Part shown: positions 31,469 through 44,900 of the stretch, piece by piece | Position numbering within the stretch: position 1 is the first letter of the stretch | Layout: the number at the start of each line of letters is the position of its first letter | Assembly: GCA_019828595.1 (NCBI GenBank) | Contig: JAHQRK010000003.1 | Coordinates: 1,116,001 to 1,180,000 of the forward strand | Reading direction: 5' to 3' | Source: Aphanomyces cochlioides | Lineage: Eukaryota; Oomycota; Saprolegniomycetes; Saprolegniales; Verrucalvaceae | Length of the DNA: 64,000 nucleotides | The notes under the pieces: model-generated | Told to the model about the DNA's origin: nothing | Databases searched by the model: none | The model's input: the letters and a program-made list of their open reading frames with translations, nothing else | Made by a program: the position numbers and the translations under genes

Positions 31469-32279
31469 TTATCCTTGGAACGCCACGCCTACACGCTCGT
31501 CAAGACCTCTTCTGATGATTTCACGCACTTGAGATGGCATGGTTGCCAAAGCTTGTATCGATGGTGGACGATGCTTCGCCCACCATGATTCTGGTGACTC
31601 TGGTGATGGCGTATTGACAACTGTCACTTGAATACGCTTCGCAGACGAACGGCGTCGTCGGGGCGAAGACGCTTGTCCTGTTGACATCGAAGTCTTCAAG
31701 TTTGTTGCACTACACACATCTTGAGTCTCCTGCTAGACAACAAAATCTGTCAACATGGGCAAAGAAATCACGACTACTTTTGAGTTGGGGGACGTTGTTT
31801 GTGTAGTTTGGTGAACTATCCGAGCCACTCGAGATTCCATCATGGTTGAATTGTGCTTAGAACGAGGACCGACTTCGAAAATCTGTGCCGAGGAAACTCG
31901 TCGAATTGGCTATACAACAATGTTAACCGCGTTGTGGCTAGCTGCAAACTCCAATTACCTGAGTATGCGACGAAGGCGGGATAGAAGGTGCAGGGGGAGA
32001 TCCTTTGACGAAGATACGTTCTCGCCATCGGACAAACGCTTTGCAAACATGGAGAAGACGACGGTGTATCAGAGATCGAAGCAAGGATTTCAACACACGT
32101 CCCCTCATGTCGATGCGCTGGACTTCACTGAGCCAACTCCAGTCTGGAATGGATTTGTCGATGTGAACGACGTCTGTCAGATGGGCATACGGGGCGTGGG
32201 GCTCTTTGAGGCGTTCAAGTTGGAGCTGCAAGGCAATGTTTTGCCTCGCCAGCTTCTTGACCACACTCGAGAGACTCAT
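31469..32279 (-). CDS. Hypothetical protein
   Basis: Three exons, complement(31469..31732, 31778..31909, 31959..32279), all phase 0, give 238 aa. The N-terminus is a helical segment (VVKKLARQNIALQLQLERL). The middle is rich in basic residues (LLRSLIHRRLLHVCKAF) and the C-terminal third is Ser/Pro/Arg-rich ending in GVAFQG. No domain is recognised. The start at 32279 is the first ATG in frame. It lies head-on to the kinase gene (124 bp gap) and shares its strand with the next gene. Confidence 0.5.
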
Positions 32280-32454
32280 TCTCCCTCACGAAAAAGATAC
32301 GACTGTTTCATTCTCCACAAGATTGTTCACCTCCCTCTAGTGTCATGAATCTTGAAACTCATCGGCCTGACCAAGGAAGCAACTTGCAACACATATATAC
32401 GCAGATAAGCGACGATGAATCGTTGAGACTAAGTAACTGCAATCGCATCAAAAT

Positions 32455-34374
32455 TCATTCATCGTCTTCTCCAAAGGACTCATCTATCTGCTTCATCTTC
32501 CCTAATGCGCCAAGGAGCTCCGACGAAACGACTGACGGCAAGTTAAATGCCGCAGTGGACTTGACTGGTCGAGTATTTACTGCAGGACCTTTGTCTGGCT
32601 CAACGTCGTTGCCCTTGACGAGTTCTTGAGGTTGAGGTCTCCGGTCGAGGACATCCTACAATGAAGTGTTTAGTGCTACTTTAGGGGAGTCATCGTTCAT
32701 ACCTGAAGCTCGTGCACGACATGGTTAAACGTTGCCATGGTGTGCACATCGTCCGAGTCTATGATGGCACGGTCCTCACCTTCACCTCCACCAGTGCTGA
32801 ACCCAGCAAACACTTCAGTAAATGTCGATGCAGTCGTCGCTTCGGAATTTTCTGACGCTTCTGTCGGCAACTCTATAAAAGCCCATGAAGTGAGTCATTG
32901 ACCTCCTAATCCTGTTGTACCTGTCCTCATGCTCTCATCATTCTCTTCGACTGTAGTTGATGGCGGGGCAACTCGACTTACGTGCTCCACCTAAAGATTT
33001 TTTCAGTATGCGAGGATCATTGAGCTGTAAATATACGTGAAGCATGTCGTGCCATCGTTTCCAAGAACTCTCGCATTCGCCAAGGAGCTGCCTTGTCCTC
33101 GCTGCAGCTACTTTAAGTGCATCAGCCTGTACAACACCAGTTGCTTCATTGCTGATGGTCATGACTTCCTGCTGGCTGGCAAATATGACTGCGCTTGCAG
33201 TGCCGAGTGTATTCCGGAGAATTTGCATGTTTTGCAAGAGAGACTTGACTGCAGGGTCTCGTGGCTGAGTTGGTTGACCAGCATCCTCTGTAGAGTCTGG
33301 TGGTGGCAACACTTCCATGGATTTCGAGACAAGGCCAGTAGCATGCGAAAGCCGTGCCTGCCACCAATGCACGCGGTGTGATATTTGATCTAAAGAGACC
33401 TCATCTTCGATTCCATTGCGCAGGCTATCGATGCGTTGTTGGACGGCTTGCATCGATGCCTTGTGCTGATTAGACAAGGAGAGAAGCAAGAGCGAGGCTG
33501 CAGAAGACCTGCCTTGCATTTGGGGTATTGAAATCAAAGGGTCTTGGGTGTTTTCTTCTGGGAGTTTGACGTAGAGCTCGTGTAAAATATGACGCAAGCG
33601 AAGGCACTGCATGCTCGGCGAAGCTTCGTTGGCCTCAAGGCGACTAATTGGTGGCATCCATGTGTCTAAGAGGTAGCCTCGTTGTGCGACTGCAGCAGAC
33701 TTGACGGCACGAAGGCATTGATTGCAAGTTGACTACAGTCATATTGAAAAAACTAGTACGCCAGCAGTACCTTAAGCTCGATGATCAAAGTCTGGAGCCG
33801 TTCAAGCTGCGATGAAAGCTCCCGGCATTGCTTTGAGAACTTGTACCAGTACACGAGAACAATCTGCAGTGTGAATAAGTTGTTGCTGTGCTGTCAGACT
33901 CACCATGATATCCACGAGTGGAAAGACAACATGCAAAAGAATGGCGGCAGCGACGATGAAAATATATTGCTGCTGCCGCAGACGAAGCTCGACTGTGAGG
34001 TATGCCCATGCAACTGCTATAAGGAGACTTCCAAACGAACAGAGTCGGAGAGATCGCTTGGACACAAACGATCGGAGAGTTTCTTGAGCGCTCCAAGTCA
34101 TCTTGGTGTCGGATAATTGCAGAGATGTATTTTGCAATGCATACTTCAGAGCCATGAGCTTCAACAAGTCAGACTTGGTGTGCGGAGGTGCTGCAATTCG
34201 AATAGCTTGAACGATAGCGCCAAGTCCACGTTGTAAGATGTGCCTCCTCCAGTTTAGGATCACCTTGGGCGCTTCGCTTGCTTCTTCTCTTGCTGGAGTT
34301 CGCGGAGCTTGGTCGTCTGGCTCGACGGTGGCAAGGTACTCATCGAGCGCTGCATTATGGCGGGTTTGATACAT
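32455..34374 (-). CDS. Two-helix membrane protein with coiled-coil C-terminus, unknown function
   Basis: Six exons, complement(32455..32655, 32703..32872, 32921..32990, 33037..33732, 33771..33863, 33904..34374), total 1,701 nt and 566 aa. Two strongly hydrophobic helices lie at about 112-130 and 137-163 (the second crosses an exon junction). They are followed by a CNQCLRAVKSAA segment, about 230 residues of helical sequence with possible coiled coil, and an acidic Glu/Asp/Ser-rich tail. No family is recognised. Its start is 309 bp from the divergent AAA ATPase start, with a CCAAT cluster between them, so they may share a promoter. Confidence 0.65.
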
Positions 34375-34575
34375 TTGTCCACCAAACCACCATTCCTTTT
34401 AAGAAAAGTCATTTATCCATTTAAAGAATTGTCTTAAAATAAATAGTCTGATTCTTAAACGTTCTTATATCACCATCATTCGCTCATATTTTGTTCTTAA
34501 ATAAAGAGTGCTGGTTTATGTTTAAATTTCTAATATATTATTACTTGAAATTTGTATAGAGTACACTTATATTTT

Positions 34576-34602
34576 ATTGGCCATATTTTTTTATTGGCCA
34601 AT
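34576..34602. promoter_or_regulatory. Triple CCAAT cluster in a divergent promoter
   Basis: ATTGG at 34576 and 34593 and CCAAT at 34598-34602 (the last two form a TATTGGCCAATG palindrome), about 80 bp from the AAA ATPase ATG and 205 bp from the minus-strand membrane-protein ATG. Confidence 0.5.
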
Positions 34603-34682
34603 GGCTCAAATTACCGAATTCCGAGTGTATCCTCGGCAACGGAGATAACTGGACGCGGAACCCCAGCACGCGACGGTACACC

Positions 34683-37600
34683 ATGTCAAACAAGCGACGA
34701 CGTACAGACAAGACGCCTCAAAACGACGCCAATGATGACATTGTGAGCATCTCGAGCAGCGCCAACAGTATCGTGGCTGAAGACGGGGCGTCGCAAGCCT
34801 CAGCACCCATGGACGGCGCCAAATTGCTGGCCGAGATGGACACATCCTACCCATACTTGGCCTCTCTGTTGAAGGAATTCCGCGACGAATTGAACGTGCC
34901 GCCGACAACTCCAATTGCATCGGATGAACGCTGGTTCTGGTTCATGGAGATGAAGTTTGTGATTACGTTCTTGCACCAAATGTCGTACATGGAATTGGGT
35001 GTCTCGTCAACCAAGCCCGATTCGATGACACAGTTCAGTCAAAACAAGGAGCAAAAAAACAGACTCCATCTATGCGATCGTGATGAGATGATTGCACGCT
35101 TGGACTTCATGGAACGCCTCTTGGCTTATGTTACCTGGGTTGGTGCTCAACGCTTGGCCATCACGACTCCAATGCCTCGGGTATGATATGCCATGTTTTG
35201 CATCATCTCATAGTTCTTGTGGTGATTTAGGTGCACCGACTTGCGAAACACTATGAATTGACAGAGAAGGAGCTGGAACTCTTCCAGTTGATGGTGATTT
35301 TCCAAGGTTGCCAATCGACGACTGTCCGATCGCAAATGATCGAAGAGGATTGCAATCGCAAAATGATGACCTTCCAGCGCCTAGCTTGCATTTCTGAAAT
35401 CGACATTGAGGAGTTCTACGAAGACACTCGACCGCATGTGAAGGAAGGCACAGTCATTGCAGAAGTGGACAATTACACGACTGTCCTAACTCTCTCGTCG
35501 ATCTGCGTGCGAGTGATGCTTGGAAGAACTTTGACGCCAAACCACATGCTCAAAGTAAGTCAAACGGCGCTTGAATCCCTGCTCAGGGAAGAAGGTTGCA
35601 TGGTGGAACAAGTGCTTGAGCTGTCTGAACATCTCGACCAAGATGGCGAGGACGTCTCAGACGACGATGCCCCCAATGGGGAAACTGTCGTTGAAGACGA
35701 TGTCGTCGAAGATGACAAGGAAGACGACGTTTCGTCCTTCATTGGTAACTACAAGAACCGACCAGAGAAAGAGCCACTGCTTCCCCAACTCACGGAAGCC
35801 AATGCCTTGCTACCATACAACCCTGACAACCAGCTTGAATACTTGGAAGATCGATTCCAAGTTGTCGCGTTCGCCATTCGTGCCTCTGGCGCTCGTGTGA
35901 AGGACCAAATGAAGGAGGCTGGCACAAAACAGCCTTGGGGAGATAGTTATGGCAACACAATGAACGCCGGGCGACGCGAACTCAAGGCGAAGCAGCGTGT
36001 TCAAGACCGTAAAGTTACGCATCGACTCACCTTGACAAGGGCTGCTCAGTTGCCACTGCCTCGATTAGAAGAAATGGCGACGAAATTCAAACTCAACGCA
36101 TTCGAGCAGAACGTGATTGTGATGCTCATCGGGAAGACGATCTCTCCCGTACTGAAGAACTTGCTGGAAGGCGTCGACACGTCGGTGGTTCAGCGGATGG
36201 ACGAGAGCATCACTGTGAATCAAATCCTGAGCGTCTTTTGCGACACATTCCAAGAGCAAGTCGCCCACCGCGTCTTCTTCTACAAGTCAGCGCGACTGCT
36301 CCAGCGAGGTCTTGTCAAGCTTAACCGAGGGTGAGTGAAAAGACATGCTGTCGTTTGTATCATTTGACGTAGACGTTGGCACTCCAGTGGAGGCGATCTC
36401 GTGGACCAGCGGGTTGAATTGGACCGCCGTGTCTTGGATTGGGTCGTTGGCCTTGACACGGAAATCAACGAACTCGTAGAAGGCAGCGACTTGTACAATC
36501 CCAAAGTTCAGCTCAACCAAGTGGTTCTGCCGGACGAGTACAAACAAACGATCCTTTCGACGGTGACGGCCTATGAGCATTTCCGCACCTACAGAAAAAC
36601 CAGCGGCCTCGATCAAACGCTGAGCTATGGCACGGGTCTGGTACTTCTGCTTTGTGGTGCTAGTGGCACTGGCAAGACGATGACGGTCAATGCCGTGGCG
36701 CACCATCTCAAGAAGCGTGTCTTGCTTGTGGATTTTCCATCGCTCCAAGGAAAAGCTAGCCAAGACAGAGGGTAAGAATCTGCGACTTGAGCGTAATTTG
36801 AACTCCATGTAGCGGCGAATGCGATGCAGATTTGCGAGGTTTGTTTCGAGAGGCAGACATGAGCAATGCCATTTTATTCTTTGACGAGTGCGAATCGATC
36901 TTCAAGCAGCGTGAAATGGGCGGCGATCGTTTGCTGAATGCCCTTTTGACTGAAATGGAGCGCTATGAAGGTAGAGATCTCCGTTTTGCAATCGACAACT
37001 CACATGACGACAGGCATTGTCTTCCTTGCGACTAATCGGCCATTCGACTTGGATGAAGCAATGCATCGCCGCATCACGGCTGTGTTTGAATACAAAGCGC
37101 CAGACCATCTCCAACGTCGTGAAATTTGGCGTGTCCTCATTTCCGACAAGCTCAAGTGCTCGCCTGAAATCGACTGGGATTCGATCTCACTCAAGTATGA
37201 GCTCTCGGGCGGCTTCATCAAGGTAAACCCGCGCTCTTCCTTCCCTTTTTCACAAGAATGCGATGTAGAATGCGATTTTGTCGGCGCTATTAAAGGCCAT
37301 CGGGCGTGATCCAAAGGATCCAGTCATCACGCACGAAGACATTGTCGCTGGCTGCGCGTTGCAAATGCGAGGCAGTCTCCACATGAAAACATTTGATCAC
37401 CGCGTCGTGCCGACTTCAGGCCTGGACTCGCTCATTGTCGACGAGTCGGTCAAAACTATCTTGGCGGAAGTCGTGCAGTTTGAAAAGGCCCGCAATGTCA
37501 TCTACGGCCAGTGGAACTTTGACTTTGGCTTGACGACAAAGTACAACAAGAAGAACCAAAAGGGCATTTCCGTGCTCCTCGTCGGTCCTGCTGGCGTCGG

Positions 37601-38228
37601 CAAGATCAGCGCGGCGAAAGCTATCGGATTTGAAGTCGGCCGACCGCTCAAGCTCGTGCACTTTGCTCAACTCCAGTGTGATTCCCCAGCCGACACGCGC
37701 CGCGCGATTGAATCCACCTTTCAAGATGCTCGATTGATGGACGCCGTGCTCGTCCTCGAAGGGTTTGAAATGTTTGGCATGGATGTCCACGGCCAAGTCG
37801 ATCCAGACTCGCCTCGCTTCCGTGTCGAAGCTCAGCGGCTCATGGACATGGTCGACAACTTTCCCGGCATCTCGATCCTCATCGCCACAACGTCGCAATC
37901 CGTGTCAAACTTGGACTCGGAGTTTTCCCGTCGGCTGAAATTCGTCGTGGAGATGCGTCCTCCGACGCCTGCGCTGCGGACAAAGCTGTGGAAGTCATTC
38001 TTTCCCCCGTCGGCTCCCCTTGCGAAAGACGTTGACTTCGAAAAACTGGGCGTCCGCTTTGACTTGTCGAACGATGCTATCAGCAATGCAGTCTTCCGAG
38101 CTGCCGCGTCGGCAGCGCTGCGACCAGAAGACACCCGTCAAATCACAATGAAGGACTTGATGGAAGCCGCGACACATGAGAAGAAGAAGGGCCGAAACAA
38201 CGAGATGCGAGATCGCTTGTTTGTGTAA
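34683..38228 (+). CDS. Large tandem AAA+ ATPase, second ATPase domain degenerate
   Basis: Six exons (34683..35180, 35231..36330, 36373..36771, 36813..36970, 37014..37222, 37269..38228) encode 1,107 aa. About 530 residues of helical N-terminus with an acidic linker (DDVVEDDKEDD) come first. AAA domain one has Walker A GASGTGKT near residue 630, Walker B ILFFDECES, sensor VFLATNRP and an arginine finger MHRRI. Domain two, from about 840, has Walker A GPAGVGKI at 894-901 (Ile replaces the usual Thr/Ser) and Walker B AVLVLEGFE without the DE pair, but keeps the SRRLKF finger region. So domain one should hydrolyse ATP and domain two probably cannot. The subfamily is not clear to me (it is neither CDC48- nor katanin-like in sequence). 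Its role is unknown. Confidence 0.85.
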
Positions 38229-38276
38229 TTTAAAAAAGACCAAACGACAGAAGAGTGGTGGTGCTAGTTGGGTAGT

Positions 38277-38774
38277 CTACAGGAGCTTGAAATGCTTGAC
38301 GGCGCGGATTGCGTCTAGTCCGTCGGTCGGCGCGTCCGACGTCGCACTTCGTTTTGCTGTCGGTGGCGAGATGGAGATTAAACTCGCAATCGACGGGAGA
38401 ACTGCCCCACGCCGTTGGTCTCGACGCAACGACGGAATCGTCACATCTTGAAGAGTTGCCCGCGCCGCCTGGCTACACGCATCGTCATCTTCGATGGGTG
38501 CTAAGAGGCGTCGTAGACCGGAATCGGCTGCTTGTGTCGGTGTGCGAAAGAGATCGTCTGTGGGATGTAATCCCGCACTGCTGGCTTTGTCGGACGAGTT
38601 TAACACAACCGGCACGGAATGGGCGCCGAGGTGTCCTGGTGGAGGCAAACGGTAGCCAGCTAGCCACCACGCATCGTCATTGTGGTCGGCCACAGAAGTC
38701 GCTGTCGGTTTGGCCTCCCCGTCCGAATCGTCCACGACGATGCGAAGATCCACGTGCGGTCGAGTGCTCTTCAT
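38277..38774 (-). CDS. Hypothetical protein, 5' end unresolved
   Basis: The frame encodes an acidic N-terminus (LRIVVDDSDG) and a Pro/Ser-rich middle with repeated basic and acidic patches, ending VKHFKLL. The reading frame continues upstream of the ATG at 38774 as GGRFEKRRRFIVDR, which looks like real protein. The true start is therefore earlier, likely in a short exon near 38910-38930 (MHGE followed by a GTCC donor and an ACAG acceptor). It is tail-to-tail with the AAA ATPase gene (48-bp gap) and divergent from the giant protein gene. Confidence 0.45.
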   Translation of the reverse strand: MKSTRPHVDLRIVVDDSDGEAKPTATSVADHNDDAWWLAGYRLPPPGHLGAHSVPVVLNSSDKASSAGLHPTDDLFRTPTQAADSGLRRLLAPIEDDDACSQAARATLQDVTIPSLRRDQRRGAVLPSIASLISISPPTAKRSATSDAPTDGLDAIRAVKHFKLL

Positions 38775-38992
38775 TCTGTCAACGATGAACCGGCGCCGCT
38801 TCTCGAAACGACCTCCGAGATCTGTATGAGTCGACGAGTACAGAAAAAGGTCGTACCGTTTCAGCCGAAATTAACTCTCTCTCCTCGGACATCCCGAGAC
38901 ACTTAAGGACCTTCGCCATGCATCCATTCTCTCTAGAGGCTATATTTCCTTTAGTTTCCATGGAGATTAGATCTCTAGTGCGTTGAATTTGC

Positions 38993-41900
38993 ATGCTATC
39001 GTCGCTCTTTCCCATGGCGTCAACTTGCCGCAGGGAGGAGTCACCAAATGCGATCTTCCGGAAATTTTCCGGATATCCGCCAACGAAAGGACGCGTATCT
39101 TGCAGCATGTCGACGCCGACGGCGGTGCGCAAGAAGAAGAGGAAGAAGAATGCACAAGCCCTGAGCTCTCCAACGCCATCTCGACAGGATATTCTTGGCT
39201 TTGTGAGCACCGTGGCGTGTCAGACATCGCCCAACGCGTCGCAAGTTCAAGCTACGAGGCCATCTGCGGTGAACGACATCTTGAGCGTCCTGCGCAATCC
39301 ATCCGACTCGATGCATGAGCGAGGTGAACGATATCTAGAGCTGCCTGCTTGATGGCTTGATTGTAGCTGTGGCAGCAAGAGCGCTGGGATTGTTCATGGA
39401 GAACGACGAGGCGCTCAAACTTCGCTTGAAGATGGAGTCGGACACGATCGTCGATTCACTCCTGACGATCATCAACCACTGTCGGCACAACAAGCAGCCG
39501 ACGACACTCGAGTCCCGCAAGATGCACGTCAATTGCTGCCTCGTTGTCTCGATGCTCATGGACTGTAAGCCTCGACCACGTCCATCAACGTTTGACTTGG
39601 TGTTGTAGCACCAGCGTACGCTGTCGGCTCCGTCGTCCAGCTCAACACGGAGCTGCTCAACCTCACATTGACGCCACGACCGCATGTTAGTTGGCCTGAG
39701 CCTTCTCGCCATGCAGTGCCGCCTCCACCGTCGCGGAACCAGCGCGAGGATGAAGCAAATCCTCCATCCGCCAGTCGAAGCACCTTGGTGACACGCATGT
39801 CGAGGGTAAGTCGCCTCTTAGCCATCGACAGAAGTAAGCAACGGACGTAGAAACGAAGTCTGCCGTCCGGCAGCGCCGCCATGCCGAGCGACATTGTCTT
39901 GTCGCCTGCTCCAGCCAAGCGATCGTCGCGCGCTGGTCCTCGTCCTGTCTCGATGAAGTCGCGCTTTCCCTTGAGGATGGAGAACTGACGATTGTCGTGC
40001 GTTAGGTCGACTCTGTTTGGAGACGAAGGGCGCGTCATGGGCCTCACGTCGACTGGTGAAGACTTGCAGCTGTATGAATTCGACGCGGCGTTCTCTGGCT
40101 ACGGCGTGCCGCAAGTCTTCTATCCATTCCATCGCCCCAACACGATCGCATCGGCGCCAGTGCCTTCTTACGTAACCCGCGACCGCATGCGCCCCACGAC
40201 GATCACGAAACCATCTCGAGCCGTCAAGGAGTCGCATGCGACGCACACGCTGGCGACAACGCCCAACATCATCTTCCCCTCCAAGCTCTACCGCCAGGCG
40301 CTTGAATCGAGCGACCGCCCTCGGCCGTTCGTCATGCCACCGGACTACATGCTCAACATGCTCCACACGAACGACATGCCGCTCTCGCTGCCGTTCAGTC
40401 GACGCAACAACTCGAGAAGGACAGACTCCACGGAGAGGTACGTCCAAAGCTCGACGCTCCTGTGCACAGTTCGACGCGCTGCGTAGTCGCATCCAGCCGA
40501 CGCCATGGGGAGAAGTCAACCGCATCGTGCTTGGTACCGTCCGTCCTTTTCTGCAGGTTGTCATGTCCTTGTCATAGTCTCTGGCCTTGCAAAGTACATT
40601 CCCCTCGAGAGCACTCCTGTCAAGACGCCGCCGATTGAGCCAGTGGACGACGAAGACGGTGACTTGGATATCAACAGCGCGGCATACAAGCGCAAGCGCC
40701 TCCTTGCGATTCTCCACGCTCCAGTCGAATCGACGACGCATGAACCGATGCGCGCTCTCGCTGTCAACGAGAACGCGACCATCATGCGCGGCTTCAGCAA
40801 CACGCTCCAGCAGCTCCACAACGAGCAGCAAGCGCTCATGGACGATCTTGGCGCGGCGATTCTCCGGGAGCGCAATCGACTCCCGCTCAAGTTCCTCTTT
40901 GAGCTCCCAGGTGGCATCGGCTACTGCCGCGACCGCATGCAGACGTCCATGCGACTGTGGATGGAAGAGTTTGAGATGAACCAGCAGCGCGCCGCGTGGT
41001 TACAGTGGAAAGCGCTCGTCGAGCAGTTCCGGTACAAAGGTCGCATGGGAGAATTCGTGCGGCAGGCGGCGCTCAAGCGACTCCGCCTCGCGATGGTCAA
41101 GATGATCCGCGCGTTTCTCCACAAGGGATGGGTCAAGTGGGTCCTGACCATCCAAATCGACATTTGGTACGCGCTGCGCATCTCCATGCCCTCATTGTGC
41201 TTCGTTCATTGTCTAGGAAAGTTCGCGACGCCGCCGCTAGCAGGATACAGCCGCAAGTTCGGCGGTTCTTTGCTCTCAAGCGGTTTCTAGCGCTCCATGA
41301 CGAAGCTCCTGTCAATGGAAAGCTCTCCGACATGTTCCTCGCCGCCCCTCGATCACATTTGCCCTTTGCCATTCCACTGCGAGTCCGCATGGAGCGCCGC
41401 AAACTCTGGTTCGCAGCGATCGCAGTCCAAGCGCCGTATCGCGGCCGTCGCTTTCGAAAGTTTATGCGGCGGCAGCGCCTCGCCACCACAAAGATCCAAG
41501 CTGAAACTCGGCGACGACAAGCTCGACGGCGCTACATCGCCGCACGCCGCAAGATCATTCGTCTCCAAGCTCACATCCGCAGACGCCTGGCGCAACAAGC
41601 GTACCGCCGTCTCAAGAACGCCGCGCTTGTCGTGCAACGCAATCTCCGAGGCCGCGCCGCCCGCAAATTTGTACGCCGACCGCGCGTTGACGTTGAAGTG
41701 TTGACGTTGAAGCTAGGTCCGCGTCGCCATTTTGGCCACTCGGCGAGCGACAGAGCTCAAGTGGCAAGCCGTGGCGACCATCTTGCGCTTTGCGCGCGGA
41801 TTCCTCGCCCGACGAGCTGCGCAAGTGATCCGCGACCATCATGCACGGCGTCTCCGCGCCGCCGTGTTGATTCAAAAGGCTTGGTACACTTACAACAACG

Positions 41901-44900
41901 AGTGGACGACATTTCTCCTCCTGGGATGCCTGCGAGAGCGTGAAGTGGACGACAAGGCGTGGGAGAACGACCTCCATGTGTACCATCGCCATCGAAATGC
42001 CCGCGTCATCCAAGCGGCGTACCGCGCGTTTGTCTCCCAGCAGCGGGAGTCCATGGCATGGCGGATTCAGCTCTGCGCTCGAGCATTCTTGGCCCGCCGA
42101 CGCGTTGAGAGAAAGCGGCGACAGATTCTCGCACATCGCCGGATCAAGTGGTGGTTCCGCGTTCATCATCGGCGCCGCCATCGATTTGCAACGCGAATCC
42201 AGTTCTGGTGGCGCAAAGCAGTGCCTGGACGACTCCTCCGCCACTTGGCCGCCGTCGCCGCTACCATTCGAGCAGCCCAGGAGCGTCTCCAGAAGAAGAT
42301 CGATTACAACGCCGCGACGACGATTCAAGCGGTGGTGCACGGTACAGACTCCTTCCTTCCCATGCGCAGCTTGCTCATGGCGCGGAGTAGGTGTGTGGAC
42401 ACGATTCTTTGTGAAGAAGACCAAGTGCGCCATCGTGATCCAGCGCAACATGCGGCGCCACTGGGCTCAGCAGGAAGCTCAACGACGGCGTTTAGCGCGC
42501 CGATTGCAAGTCGCGACTGCTTTCCTCGGCAAAGTCTACCGCGAGGTGGCGTTCCGTGTGCTCGACAGTCGCTCCAAGCTCCGTCGTGCATGTGCGACTT
42601 GCATCCAGCGCGTCTTCCGCGGGCAGTGGACGCGGCAGCACTTGGCCGAGCAGTGGCTCTATCACGACGAGCGGACTCGCATGGCGCAGCGTGTCCAGCG
42701 ATTGTGGAGACAATCCACCGAGAAACGCTTCGCCAAGCGGATCCTCGCGCTGCAGCGGCGGCGACTTGCCAATCTGTTCAACCACGTCGGTGCGCTCTCG
42801 ACCATCTTGACGACCGCAGTCGACAAGTCCCGAGAGCTCTTTGATCCGTACGACCCGCTCGCAGGACTGCAATTGATCGGATGGCTGCGGCGGCTCGGCT
42901 TGGACGACTACTACGACATGCTCGTCAAACATGGGTAGGATCTCTCCCTCGCCCGTTCATGTAGCTCACTGTGCGGCGCTGTGCTCTAGTTACTCGACGG
43001 TGGCGTCGCTGGCGCCGATCACCGACGAGTTCCTCCTCAAGACGTGTCAGATCAAGGACAAGGACGCGCGACAGCTCTTCCTCACGGGGATTCACTACCG
43101 CGCATGGCTTGTCGACGTCGCGGCGCAGCGGCAACGCGTCCAAGTACTCGAGCGAAGCTACCGACGGGCGGATAACCAGGTGAAGAAAGACGCCAAGGAG
43201 GTCGTCGACCACGAAGCTGTCGCCAAACTGTGGCAGCACAAGCTCGACAAGGCGAACGCCGACGCCAGAGACTTTCAGCATCCACCGAAAGCAGTCCGCA
43301 CCAAGCAGGAGCGAGCGACGCATCGGCTCTCGGTAGCAGCGTCCGCGCTGGCGAGATGCATCCATGCTCGAGATATCTCGCAGGCTGCCGCGACGGCGGT
43401 CAAGCAGGAGTGGACGCAAGCCAAGGAAACGCTCAAGACGATGGAGACGAACGAAGTCAAAGCCGTATTTCTCCTCAAAGCTGCCACGTTCGTCGACTCC
43501 ACCGAGGTACACAACGCTCCCCGGCGCTTCATGGGGACTCACATCGGCGTAGCGCGTCAAGGAGCTCTTCCTCGACCATTTTCCATCGATGGAGTCGCGC
43601 GCCGAGCGCTTTGTCGAGACGGTCGACGGCAAGTCCGTGACGCTCTGTCAGTTCGTGCGCTTCTTCAGCCAGCACACGACGATCTCGGACGTCAAACTCC
43701 ACACGAACGACCTTCTCGTCTCCAAGCACGACGCAGAGATCGCCGCCCACGACCACAAGCGACTCGCGGCGTGTGCCGACCTTCTCCAGTTCGCGATTGA
43801 ACGCATCGGCGCGCTCATCGACGTGCCGATCGTGTCGATGGCCGATCGCCGCGCCACGTCGCCGATTTCGATGGTTCAAGCCATTATGGAAGGACTCCAA
43901 CACGCTCGGCAGGCGCCACTACCGCAACGCCCGCGCATTCTCCGTGAATGCCTCGCGGAACTTGCCACGATGCACGCCAGCGCTGCCATGATGCAGCGGC
44001 TCTGGCGCACTCGCGTCGCGCGGCAGCTCGTGGCATGCTTGCGCCATGACAAGCAAAGACGAGAGCTCAGTGAAGCGTATGCGGCCGAGCGCCGACGCCA
44101 GAACGTCCGCGCGGTGTGGGAAGCGGACGTCAAGAAAGCGCACGCGATGCTGGAAGCGCGGGCGAAAGAAATGGCGCATGCGGCGCTCCTGGAAGAGCTC
44201 GGCATGACGCTGCGCTTCGGCTACAGCCAGGAATGGCACGACGAGCACGAGATGTGGTTCTACGTCAAGCTCCACAGCGGCGCGATGGTCTGGGAGCGTC
44301 CAAGCTACAACGAAGACGAGTTGAAAGCGTCGAAAATTATCGCGCGGAGTGTGCGGCGGTTCCTTGGGAAATGCCGCCGCGCTGCCATCAAGCGCTCCTT
44401 AGCTCGATGGACGAAATATGAGCAAGAGAAGATGGCGTGGGAAGCGCTGTGGATGGACCGCCGGCGCTTTGTGACGTTGCGGCTACAAGCATTCGCCACC
44501 GCCAAGCCCGACGCTGTCGCGTGGCGTTTTGGCCGTCATGAAAAGTCCACCGCGACGACGGAAGCGCTTGAAGCATGGGCCATCTTGCTCGCTCAAGTCT
44601 ACCACAAGAGCGTCAGGAAAGCCCACGCGGCGCATTTACTCGTGCCAGTCTACGCGCGCCCGCCGAATGCGCACGCCGCGGCGCTCATTGACTTGCTCCG
44701 CTTGTACGGCGAGCTCGTGGAAGCGCTGCGGCCATCGCGAGGGACGACGCTGAGCATGCGCTACACCAAAGTGGAAATGCCCTTCGGGTGGACGGAAATC
44801 CCCGCCGACAAGGTTTACTACTACCACACGCCGACGGGCGCCGTCACGTGGGACGTCCCAGAGTACACGTTCGAGGAGGAATATGCCGCGCGGAAGCTCC

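Noticed and set aside
35541..35582. A 32-nt GTAAGT...CAG intron in the AAA ATPase
   Set aside because: Removing it breaks the frame, while reading through gives continuous protein.
39818..40831. A 337-codon minus-strand open frame inside the giant gene
   Set aside because: It is Arg/Val-rich shadow translation of GC-rich coding DNA on the plus strand; no motifs, and the plus frame has IQ-protein exons with splice signals. The same reasoning rejects long minus frames at 41612-42451, 42925-43632, 44636-45532 and 45698-46768.
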